Shown here piece by piece: positions 1 through 6,164 of a stretch of DNA of 6,594 nucleotides. Source of the stretch: Phyllobacteriaceae bacterium (GTDB lineage: Bacteria > Pseudomonadota > Alphaproteobacteria > Rhizobiales > Devosiaceae); assembly GCA_012799265.1 (NCBI GenBank), contig JAAZLP010000430.1:1-6594 (forward strand). The letters run 5' to 3'. Made by a program: the position numbers and the translations under genes. The notes beneath the pieces were generated by a model, which was not told where the DNA came from, made no database searches, and saw nothing but the letters and a program-made list of their open reading frames with translations. Within the stretch, counting starts at the first letter, position 1; each line of letters starts with the position of its first letter.

Positions 1-454
1 CCGAGCCGCCACCAGCATCCGGCTTGCGCAGCGTGAAGGGCGACATGGTGCCCACGGCGTAGTCGTTGAGCTCGAGCTCGAAGGCGAGGGTGCGGATGTC
101 CTCGATGACTTCAGGGTCGGTCAGGCGCTCGGAGTTGACGAGCACATAGATGTCGTTCTCGAAGGTGCCGAAGGTCTCCGAGAGATTTTCATAGGCATCG
201 TAGTGCTCGCCGGAATGGGCGTAGACGCGCAGGAGGTCGCCGTCGACATTGGCGCGGGGGATCTGGGAGAAGGCCAGGATCGAAAAGGCCAGGATGGCCA
301 CGGCGACAAGGCGCGGAAATTTGAGTGTGGTCAGGCCGATATATTCCAGGCCGAAACCGATCGAGCGCTTGTGGGTAATGCGGTCGAGCGCCCGCTTCAG
401 AAAAGAACCAGAAGACACAGAAACCCGACTCCCCCCTTGGGCGTAATTGGGCAT
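1..454 (-). CDS. MMPL/RND-superfamily exporter, N-terminal part (gene runs off the left edge)
   Basis: Partial gene with about 151 residues visible. The minus strand reads openly from an ATG at 454 to the window edge. Residues 1-45 are a basic cytoplasmic lead-in (FLKRALDRITHKRS). Residues 48-64 form one hydrophobic segment (LVAVAILAFSILAF), which would be TM1. After it comes a soluble stretch with VDGDLLRVY, a YENLSETFG-type segment, DIYVLVNSERLTDPEVI and VGTMSPF. This order, TM1 followed at once by the first large periplasmic loop, is typical of MMPL/RND exporters (the COG1033 type of predicted exporter). Such proteins usually have about 12 membrane helices and move lipids or hydrophobic compounds using the proton gradient; the substrate here cannot be told. 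The start is uncertain. ATG 454 has only a poor GAGA upstream, whereas an in-frame GTG at 418 has a purine-rich GGGGAG (429-434) ten bases before it. The gene is divergent from the regulator at 691. A hopanoid-linked HpnN is possible but not supported by what is visible. Confidence 0.75.
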   Translation of the reverse strand, partial: MPNYAQGGSRVSVSSGSFLKRALDRITHKRSIGFGLEYIGLTTLKFPRLVAVAILAFSILAFSQIPRANVDGDLLRVYAHSGEHYDAYENLSETFGTFENDIYVLVNSERLTDPEVIEDIRTLAFELELNDYAVGTMSPFTLRKPDAGGGS

Positions 455-627
455 ATTCTCTAAGGGTTTGTGTCGGTGTCGTCCAGCATCGAAGCCGTCT
501 CGTCTTTGGCCGGGGCACCTCCAGTATTTTGCGCGCCGGGAGATGGGGCGACTTATTTGTCCTCTAGTCCCTATCGCGGCTGGAGATTTCGCGTCCTTTC
601 GTCCGCGCCAAGTGACAGTCCTGGGCT
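455..627. other. Divergent intergenic region, no gene seen
   Basis: This stretch separates the leftward exporter gene from the rightward regulator operon. Reading frames on both strands are short or lack a supported start. The exporter promoter should lie here on the minus strand, but I see no convincing -35/-10 pair. A nine-codon minus-strand ORF (MLDDTDTNP) ends with TAG just before the exporter ATG; it has no good ribosome site and is not called. Confidence 0.5.
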
Positions 628-671
628 ATTGCAATCTCATTGCAAACAAACATTTGCAAAGATATGTTTGT
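628..671. promoter_or_regulatory. Putative operator: nested TTGCAA dyads upstream of the regulator gene
   Basis: Three copies of the palindrome TTGCAA lie at 629-634, 640-645 and 654-659. Two perfect inverted repeats overlap here. One is TTGCAAA (640-646) and TTTGCAA (653-659) with a 6-base spacer. The other is ACAAACAT (646-653) and ATGTTTGT (664-671) with a 10-base spacer. The stretch is clearly richer in A/T than its flanks. Dyads of this size suit dimeric winged-helix regulators, and ArsR-type repressors commonly bind over their own promoter. I infer that the product of the gene at 691 binds here. The first copy sits further upstream and could also affect the divergent exporter gene. Confidence 0.6.
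640..668 (+). promoter_or_regulatory. Putative sigma70-type promoter of the regulator-MFS operon
   Basis: TTGCAA (640-645) stands as a -35 element with a 17-base spacer to TATGTT (663-668) as -10; each matches four of six consensus bases. Transcription would start near 675, just before the GGAGG ribosome site at 681-685. The whole promoter lies inside the inverted repeats, so a bound dimer would block RNA polymerase. Assigned by eye only. Confidence 0.45.
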
Positions 672-680
672 AATGAAGAT

Positions 681-685
681 GGAGG
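681..685 (+). promoter_or_regulatory. Ribosome binding site GGAGG that fixes the regulator start at GTG 691
   Basis: GGAGG lies five bases before GTG 691, close to ideal spacing. The upstream in-frame starts (TTG 640, ATG 664, 673 and 679) have no comparable site and lie in the promoter/operator or in the site itself. Confidence 0.7.
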
Positions 686-690
686 TTCCC

Positions 691-1287
691 GTGGCAGACA
701 GGCGGCGCGTTTCGCGAATTGAGCCGGACGCGATGGCGCTAAGAGCGCTGGCGCATCCGCAGCGGCTGAAAATGCTCGGTCTTTTGCGGCTGGAAGGCCC
801 GGCAACGGCGACGTCTCTGGCGGAACGGCTGGGCCTCAACAGCGGGGCGACGAGCTATCACCTGCGCCAGCTGGCGCGGCACGGCTTCATTGAAGATGAT
901 AGCGAGCGCGGCAATGCACGCGAACGCTGGTGGCGCGCTGCTCATGAATCGACCAGCATTCCGCCAGCGGCAGGCGATGACGATAGCGCCGACGCCCGAA
1001 TGGCTTTTGCGCAGGCGGCGCTGGGTTGGCAGATCGCGCAGATGCAGCGTGCGGTGGAAACGCAGCCGGAGCTGATGCCGGAATGGCAGAAAGCGTCCAC
1101 CATGAGTGACTATTCCATTCCTCTGTCGGCCATGGATGCGGCAGCATTGGTCGAGAAGCTGAATTCAGTTCTTCTCGAGGCCATGGCGTCGGCTCCGCGG
1201 CTGGGAGACGACTATCCCGAAGGCGTGCAGCCGGTAACCTTCATCCTCCATGCTTTTCCGCGCCAGTCTGAGGGCGACAATCCATGA
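691..1287 (+). CDS. ArsR-like winged helix-turn-helix transcriptional regulator
   Basis: 198 residues from GTG 691, chosen because GGAGG (681-685) is well spaced and because every earlier start falls in the promoter. Residues 15-83 form an ArsR-type (HTH_20-like) winged helix. LRALAHPQRLKMLGLL (18-32) is the signature first helix of such regulators, TSLAERLGLNSGATSYHLRQL (41-61) contains the helix-turn-helix with its recognition helix, and the wing runs through ERGNARERWWRA. Residues 102-198 are a C-terminal region I do not recognise, probably for dimer contacts or ligand sensing. The protein has no cysteine at all, so the classic ArsR/SmtB thiol metal site is absent and a metal or arsenite ligand is unlikely. 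Its stop overlaps the start of the MFS gene by 4 bases (ATGA), so the two are probably translationally coupled. The likely role is an autoregulated repressor of the efflux gene; the inducer is unknown. Confidence 0.85.
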   Translation: MADRRRVSRIEPDAMALRALAHPQRLKMLGLLRLEGPATATSLAERLGLNSGATSYHLRQLARHGFIEDDSERGNARERWWRAAHESTSIPPAAGDDDSADARMAFAQAALGWQIAQMQRAVETQPELMPEWQKASTMSDYSIPLSAMDAAALVEKLNSVLLEAMASAPRLGDDYPEGVQPVTFILHAFPRQSEGDNP

Positions 1288-2540
1288 GCCGCTATCGCGC
1301 GCTTGCCTCGCTGGCCACGGCGACGCTGGTTTCCGTTGGCGGCACGCGGCTCTCGGCCATCGCAATCCCCTGGCTCGTGCTGACGATGACCGAAAGCCCG
1401 GTACTGACGGGCTTGGTCGGCATGGCGGAGCTCCTGCCCTATGTGATCGCCAAAGCGCTGGCGGGGCCACTGATCGACAAGTTCGGGGCGCGGCGGATGG
1501 CCATCCTGGGCGTTGTTACCTCTGCCCTGGCTCTGCTGGTGGTGCCGCTCATGTATTGGGCGGGGTTGTTCTCCATCTGGTGGCTCATCCCGATGGTGGC
1601 GGTGCTTGGTGTCATGCGCGCGCCGGCCGATGCGTCCAAGCAGGCGCTGGTGCCGACCTTGGTCACGAGAGACAATCTTCCCGTAGAGCGTGTCACCGGG
1701 ATCATGGGGGCTGCAGATCGATTGGCAGGTACCGTGGGTGCGGCTGGGGCAGGGCTGCTTATCGCGGCCATCGGCCCCATCGCGGCTCTGGTCTGCAATG
1801 CGGTCGCCTTTGCGTTCTCGGCTATAATTGTCGCTCTGGGCATTCCTCGCGATGCCAGGGCCGAACCCAAAAACACCGTCGGCTCCTATCGCGAGGATCT
1901 GATAGCTGGCTGGACCATGCTACGCAGCGACCCGGTTCTGCGGGCGATGGTGATCATGATTGCCATCACCAATCTCTTCGATCAGGCCTATGCGGTACTG
2001 CTTCTGCCGGTCTGGGTCCGGACACATGGTCTCGACGTTTCCTGGGTTGGCTATATCCTCGCGGCCTTTTCCGTCTCTTCTATTCTTGGGGCCGTCAGCG
2101 CTGCAGCGATCGGGCACAGGCTCTGGCGCCTGCCGATCTATGTCTTCGGCTTCCTCTGCGCAGGGCCAATTGCCATGTATCCCTTCGCGCTGGGGCTCCC
2201 GGTGGAAGTCATCATCGGCATCCTGCTGGTTGCGGGTTTCGGGGCAGGATTCCTCAATCCGATTGTCGGGGCCATCATGTTTGAAAGCATCCCGAAAGTG
2301 CTGGTAGGAAGGGTGATCTCCCTGATAGGCGCCGCCACGATGGTGCTGATGCCCTTTGGTGGTCTGTTCGCGGGCGTGGTCGTCGACAATGCGGGGATCG
2401 CAGCCGGGCTGTGGCTTTGCGGGACGCTTTATCTTGTCGCCGCTTTGGCGCCGCTGGCCATCCCGAGCTTCCGCCGAATGAACAGAAAGCGCGACGCAGC
2501 GCCGGAGGCCGACCCAGCCGTGGAGGGAAGTTCTGCCTGA
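1284..2540 (+). CDS. MFS transporter, drug-efflux-like
   Basis: 418 residues, a normal length for a 12-helix major facilitator. The ATG at 1284 overlaps the regulator stop, and GAGGG (1270-1274) serves as ribosome site nine bases upstream. Hydrophobic helices recur from about residue 15 to 394. The loop between helices 2 and 3 carries MFS motif A as GPLIDKFGARR (61-71) with Asp65. The stretch RVTGIMGAADRLAGTVGAAGA (136-156) and the later GFGAGFLNPIVGA with IPKVLVGRVISL (318-347) resemble the EntS/Mef-like MFS_3 group of exporters. A long cytoplasmic loop (about 187-215) separates the two six-helix halves, and the tail after residue 395 is basic and then acidic. It is probably a proton-driven exporter in the inner membrane. 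The partner regulator suggests it is induced by its own substrate, which the sequence does not reveal. The direction of transport is inferred from family likeness. Confidence 0.88.
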   Translation: MSRYRALASLATATLVSVGGTRLSAIAIPWLVLTMTESPVLTGLVGMAELLPYVIAKALAGPLIDKFGARRMAILGVVTSALALLVVPLMYWAGLFSIWWLIPMVAVLGVMRAPADASKQALVPTLVTRDNLPVERVTGIMGAADRLAGTVGAAGAGLLIAAIGPIAALVCNAVAFAFSAIIVALGIPRDARAEPKNTVGSYREDLIAGWTMLRSDPVLRAMVIMIAITNLFDQAYAVLLLPVWVRTHGLDVSWVGYILAAFSVSSILGAVSAAAIGHRLWRLPIYVFGFLCAGPIAMYPFALGLPVEVIIGILLVAGFGAGFLNPIVGAIMFESIPKVLVGRVISLIGAATMVLMPFGGLFAGVVVDNAGIAAGLWLCGTLYLVAALAPLAIPSFRRMNRKRDAAPEADPAVEGSSA

Positions 2541-2594
2541 CAAGGGTGGGGCATTGCGGAAGCGGGGGCTCTCCACAACTCAAACGCAGGGAAA

Positions 2595-2624
2595 TTGGCA
2601 TTCTCCGGCGGAATGCCTTATCTA
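2595..2624 (+). promoter_or_regulatory. Putative gyrA promoter
   Basis: TTGGCA (2595-2600) matches five of six bases of a -35 element. A 17-18 base spacer leads to a weak -10 in the T/A-rich TTATCTATT (2618-2626), best read as TATCTA at 2619-2624. Transcription would begin near 2631, giving a leader of about 25 bases before GTG 2656. The -10 is poor, so the assignment is tentative. Confidence 0.35.
2597..2617. repeat. Perfect 7-bp inverted repeat in the MFS-gyrA gap (operator or weak terminator)
   Basis: GGCATTC (2597-2603) and GAATGCC (2611-2617) are perfect reverse complements around a 7-base loop. On the plus strand the dyad is followed by TTATCTATT, so it could form a modest terminator hairpin 57 bases after the MFS stop. 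It also falls exactly between the proposed -35 and -10 of gyrA, where a bound protein or a supercoiling-driven cruciform could affect initiation. The sequence cannot decide between these. Confidence 0.5.
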
Positions 2625-2655
2625 TTGGGCACGAAAACCAACGTAGAATCACAAC

Positions 2656-5409
2656 GTGACAGATACGCCTGACGACGTGAGCGGCGGCGGCCTCCCGCCC
2701 TCCGACATCGACCCGATCTACATCACCGATGAGATGCGCAAGAGCTATCTCGATTACGCGATGAGCGTGATCGTGAGCCGCGCGCTTCCGGACGTGCGCG
2801 ACGGCCTCAAGCCGGTGCACCGCCGCATCCTCTTCTCGATGAGTGAGAACGGCTACGAATATAACAAGCCGTTCCGCAAGTCGGCCCGCGTCGTCGGTGA
2901 CGTGATCGGTAAGTATCACCCGCATGGTGACTCCTCGATCTATATGGCCTTGGTCCGTATGGCGCAGGACTTCTCCATGGGCGAGATGCTTGCGGAAGGT
3001 CAGGGGAACTTCGGGTCCGTCGACGGCGATATGCCGGCGGCCATGCGTTACACCGAAGTGCGCATGCAGAAGATCACCAATGCCTTGCTCGATGATCTCG
3101 ACAAGGACACGGTCGACTTCCGTGACAACTATGATGGCTCGGAAAAAGAGCCGTCCGTTCTCCCTGCGCGCTTCCCGAACATGCTCGTCAATGGCGGCAG
3201 CGGTATCGCTGTGGGTATGGCGACCAACGTCCCAACCCACAATCTGAGCGAGACCATCGCGGCGACGCTGGCGGTGCTGGACGATCCGTTCATTACCACC
3301 GAGCAGCTGCTGGAACATCTGCCGGGGCCGGACTTCCCGACAGGCGGTGTGATCCTGGGCCGTGCGGGCATCCGTCAGGCTTACGAGACCGGCCGTGGCT
3401 CCATCATCGTGCGCGGCCGCGCCACGGTGGAGGAGGTCCGCAAGGAACGCGAAGCCATCGTCATCACCGAGATCCCGTATCAGGTGAACAAGGCGCAGCT
3501 AGTTGAGAAGATCGCCGAGCTGGTGCGCGAGAAGCGCATCGAAGGCATCGCCGACCTGCGCGATGAATCAAGCCGCGAAGGCATGCGCATCGTCATCGAG
3601 GTCAAGCGCGACGCGCTGCCTGATGTGGTGCTCAATCAGCTCTATCGCTTCACCGCGCTGCAGAGCTCGTTTGGCTGTAACTTCGTTGCGCTCAATGGCG
3701 GCAAGCCGGAGCTGATGAACCTCAAGCAGATCCTTGAGGCCTTCGTACACTTCCGCGAGGAAGTGGTTACGCGTCGTGCCCGGTTCCTGCTGAACAAGGC
3801 CCGCGACCGCGCCCATATCCTGGTCGGTCTGGCCGTTGCCGTGGCCAATATCGATGAGGTCATCGCGCTCATCCGTACCGCGCCCGATCCGGCGACGGCG
3901 CGCGAGCAGTTGATGACCCGCCGCTGGCCGGCTGCCGACGTTGCGCCGCTGATCGCGCTGATCGACGATCCGCGCCACCGCATCAATGACGACGGCACGT
4001 TCAACCTTTCGGAAGAGCAGGCCCGCGCCATTCTCGAACTGCGTCTGGCTCGCCTTACCGCTCTTGGCCGCGATGAAATCGGCGACGAGCTGAACGGCCT
4101 TGGTTCCGAGATCGCTGACTATCTGGAAATCCTGCGGTCGCGCGACCGGATCCGCCAGATTATCCGCGAAGAGCTGGAAGAGATCCGGAGCGAGTTCGGC
4201 CGCCCGCGCCGTACCGAGATCACGGACCACGCTGCTGACTTCGACGATGAAGACCTCATCGCCCGCGAGGACATGGTCGTCACCGTCAGCCACGCCGGCT
4301 ACATCAAGCGCGTGCCGCTCTCGACCTATCGGGCGCAGAACCGTGGCGGCAAGGGCCGTTCGGGCATGGCGACCCGCGAGGAAGATTTCGTCTCACGGCT
4401 CTTCGTGGCCAATACCCATACGCCGGTGCTGTTCTTCACCGACCGTGGCATTGCCTACAAGCTCAAGGTCTGGCGTCTGCCGCTATCGGCGGCCAATGCG
4501 CGCGGCAAGGCGCTGATCAATATCCTGCCGCTGGAGCAGGGCGAACGCGTGACCTCGATCATGCCGCTGCCCGAGGACGAAACCAGCTGGAGCAATCTCG
4601 ACATCATGTTCGCCACGACGCGCGGTACGGTTCGCCGTAACTCGCTGGCTGACTTTGTCGAAGTGCGCCAGAACGGCAAGATCGCCATGAAGCTGGACGA
4701 AGGCGACCAGATCGTCGGCGTCGAGACCTGCACCGTCAACAATGACGTCCTGCTGACCACGGCCATGGGCCAGGCCATCCGCTTCCGCGTGGACGATGTG
4801 CGCCTGTTCAAGGGCCGCGACTCCATGGGCGTTCGCGGTATCCAGCTGGCCGAAGGCGACAGCGTCATTTCGATGGCGATCATCAACCACTCTGATGCCA
4901 CGGCAGAAGAGCGTGCTGCCTACCTCAAGATGAGCCGTGCCATGCGCGGTGAAACAGACGAGGGCGGTTCGGACGAGGGCGATGTTGTGGCCGGCGATCT
5001 GCCGCAGGAGCGCTATGCGCAGATGGGCGCGGTGGAGCAGTTCATCCTCACCATTTCCGAAAACGGTTACGGCAAGCGGACGTCCAGCCACGAATACCGG
5101 ATCACGGGTCGCGGCGGTAAGGGCATCGTCGCCATGGCGGTCAACAAGCGCAATGGCAATCTGGTGGCGTCCTTCCCGGTGGATGAAGCAGACCAGATCA
5201 TGCTCATCAGCGATGGCGGCCAGACAATCCGACTGCCGATCGGTGGCGACAAGCCCATCGGCATCAAGGGTCGCAGCACTCAGGGTGTGATCGTGTTCGA
5301 CACGGCCGAAGGCGAGAAGGTTGTCTCGGTCGAGCGGATCAGTGAGCCGGAAGATGACGGGACTGACGGCGATGAGGCCGCGCCGGAAACGCCGGCGGCT
5401 GAAGAATAA
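2656..5409 (+). CDS. gyrA: DNA gyrase subunit A
   Basis: 917 residues; with GyrB it forms the A2B2 gyrase that introduces negative supercoils. The breakage-reunion domain starts near residue 18 (DPIYITDEMRKSYLDYAMSVIVSRALPDVRDGLKPVHRRILF). Catalytic Arg131-Tyr132 lie in AAMRYTE and match E. coli Arg121/Tyr122, an offset of exactly ten. The coiled-coil and exit-gate region lies at about 360-510. The GyrA box QNRGGKG (561-567) marks a wrapping gyrase rather than ParC, and beta-pinwheel repeats follow to about 895. An acidic tail, EPEDDGTDGDEAAPETPAAEE, closes the protein; such tails modulate supercoiling in other gyrases. Two points are odd. The quinolone-pocket segment reads HPHGDSSIYMALV, so E. 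coli Ser83 is Ser93 but Asp87 is Met97, and the usual LVDGQGN is LAEGQGN. There is also an insert of about 45 residues (744-790) relative to E. coli. GTG 2656 is the only upstream start (an in-frame TAG lies at 2644) and has no clear Shine-Dalgarno. Confidence 0.98.
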   Translation: MTDTPDDVSGGGLPPSDIDPIYITDEMRKSYLDYAMSVIVSRALPDVRDGLKPVHRRILFSMSENGYEYNKPFRKSARVVGDVIGKYHPHGDSSIYMALVRMAQDFSMGEMLAEGQGNFGSVDGDMPAAMRYTEVRMQKITNALLDDLDKDTVDFRDNYDGSEKEPSVLPARFPNMLVNGGSGIAVGMATNVPTHNLSETIAATLAVLDDPFITTEQLLEHLPGPDFPTGGVILGRAGIRQAYETGRGSIIVRGRATVEEVRKEREAIVITEIPYQVNKAQLVEKIAELVREKRIEGIADLRDESSREGMRIVIEVKRDALPDVVLNQLYRFTALQSSFGCNFVALNGGKPELMNLKQILEAFVHFREEVVTRRARFLLNKARDRAHILVGLAVAVANIDEVIALIRTAPDPATAREQLMTRRWPAADVAPLIALIDDPRHRINDDGTFNLSEEQARAILELRLARLTALGRDEIGDELNGLGSEIADYLEILRSRDRIRQIIREELEEIRSEFGRPRRTEITDHAADFDDEDLIAREDMVVTVSHAGYIKRVPLSTYRAQNRGGKGRSGMATREEDFVSRLFVANTHTPVLFFTDRGIAYKLKVWRLPLSAANARGKALINILPLEQGERVTSIMPLPEDETSWSNLDIMFATTRGTVRRNSLADFVEVRQNGKIAMKLDEGDQIVGVETCTVNNDVLLTTAMGQAIRFRVDDVRLFKGRDSMGVRGIQLAEGDSVISMAIINHSDATAEERAAYLKMSRAMRGETDEGGSDEGDVVAGDLPQERYAQMGAVEQFILTISENGYGKRTSSHEYRITGRGGKGIVAMAVNKRNGNLVASFPVDEADQIMLISDGGQTIRLPIGGDKPIGIKGRSTQGVIVFDTAEGEKVVSVERISEPEDDGTDGDEAAPETPAAEE

Positions 5410-5415
5410 GGAACT

Positions 5416-5437
5416 GGGGCGCTTCGGCGCCCCTTTT
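5416..5437 (+). terminator. Rho-independent terminator of gyrA, partly bidirectional
   Basis: GGGGCGC (5416-5422) pairs perfectly with GCGCCCC (5427-5433) around a TTCG loop, giving a C-UUCG-G tetraloop, one of the most stable known. TTTT (5434-5437) follows. It starts seven bases after the gyrA stop. On the minus strand the same stem begins three bases after the DUF805 stop and is followed by the weaker AGTTCCTTATT, so it may end both converging transcripts. Confidence 0.9.
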
Positions 5438-5931
5438 CATATGAAGCGCTGGGCGTCCGCTTCGTGCTCGTTCACCACGCGCTGAGGCTGACCTGAGCCC
5501 ATGCGGACCTGGCGAGGGATGGTGCTGGCCGGAGCGCGATATGGATCGGCGGTTTGCATTCCGTAGTCCTCCCGCGGGTCGGGGCCGAAACGGTTCGGCT
5601 CACGGGGCGGGCAGATCATCCAGTAGAGCATGAGCAGCGTGCCCAGGAGCGGCACGAACTGGATCAGATACCACCAGCCGCTGCGGTCGAGATCATGCAG
5701 GCGGCGAACGGTGACCGTGATCCCGGGGACGATATGGACGATGCCGACAAAGGCGGCCAGTGGCCCGATCTCGTCATAGGCTGTCGGCCAATATCCCCAC
5801 AGCTGGTTGTCGCCGACCAGAGCGATGGCACCCAGAAACAAGGTGGCTAGCCAAAAGAGCCAGTATTGCCGACGCGTGCTGCGTCCGGAAAATTCAAAGT
5901 AGCGCAGCATGCCGTCGACATAGGAACGCAC
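5437..5931 (-). CDS. DUF805 family small membrane protein
   Basis: 164 residues from GTG 5931, chosen because CAGG and AAAG lie just upstream; the next in-frame start, ATG 5910, has no ribosome site. The DUF805 hallmarks are present: FEFSGRSTRRQYWLFWLA at the start (12-29), VTVRRLHDLDRSGWWYLI in the middle (73-90), and PLLGTLLMLYWMICPP followed by NRFGPDP (94-119). Hydrophobic segments lie at about 23-40, 57-73 and 87-107, so it is an inner-membrane protein with three or four crossings. Residues 120-164 are a hydrophilic tail that varies in this family. The molecular function of DUF805 (YhaH/YhaI-like) proteins is not established. The gene converges on gyrA with only 27 bases between stops, and its TGA (5437-5439) touches the T-tract of the shared terminator. 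It appears to be a single-gene unit. Confidence 0.9.
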   Translation of the reverse strand: MRSYVDGMLRYFEFSGRSTRRQYWLFWLATLFLGAIALVGDNQLWGYWPTAYDEIGPLAAFVGIVHIVPGITVTVRRLHDLDRSGWWYLIQFVPLLGTLLMLYWMICPPREPNRFGPDPREDYGMQTADPYRAPASTIPRQVRMGSGQPQRVVNEHEADAQRFI

Positions 5932-6164
5932 GATCTTTACCTGAATACTTGGTCGTCTTTATTTGTAGCAGTGGTAGGCGTAGTTTACCTGATCTGAGCA
6001 TTGTAAGGATTAGCGAAGTGTCAACGTGACTTGCCAAGCTCGCATCGTCGTGTTTGCTGTTTCGTTGGTCCAGTTCGCAAGTCATTGGCGCTGCCAGTAT
6101 TTTGGTCAACTTTTCCGCCACGGAACGTCTTCGAGACCTGCCTTCAGAATTAGAGGTGACTGCC
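5932..6164. other. Divergent intergenic region between the DUF805 and tautomerase genes
   Basis: No gene is supported here. The left part (about 5940-6060) is richer in A/T than the coding DNA around it and should hold the promoters of both divergent genes. A minus-strand TTGACA is visible. On the plus strand TTGGCG (6085-6090) with AACTTT (6108-6113) is a weak 17-base-spaced pair. Apparent frames extending the tautomerase upstream to 6054 start at a TTG without a ribosome site. Confidence 0.5.
5997..6024 (-). promoter_or_regulatory. Candidate promoter of the DUF805 gene
   Basis: On the minus strand a perfect -35 TTGACA (6024-6019) is followed after 16 bases by AATGCT (6002-5997), a three-of-six match to the -10. 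Transcription would start near 5990, about 60 bases before GTG 5931. TACAAT, a much better -10, overlaps but lies only 13 bases from TTGACA, too close for normal use. Confidence 0.35.

Noticed and set aside
189..518. Minus-strand 109-codon frame across the start of the exporter
   Set aside because: It overlaps the MMPL N-terminus in another frame and has Arg/Pro/Cys-rich shadow composition.
1250..2284. Long plus-strand frame of 344 codons overlapping the MFS gene
   Set aside because: It is out of frame with the clear membrane protein; its translation is rich in Arg, Gly, His and Cys with no helices or motifs, as expected for a shadow in GC-rich DNA.
2275..3318. Minus-strand frame of 347 codons across the 3' end of the MFS gene and the start of gyrA
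   Set aside because: It lies antisense to two well-supported genes, has a His/Arg-rich composition, no domain, and would cover the gyrA promoter.
6054..6164. Upstream extension of the tautomerase to TTG 6054
   Set aside because: It has no ribosome site there, and extension would bury the catalytic N-terminal proline; ATG 6165 has GAGGTG at six bases.
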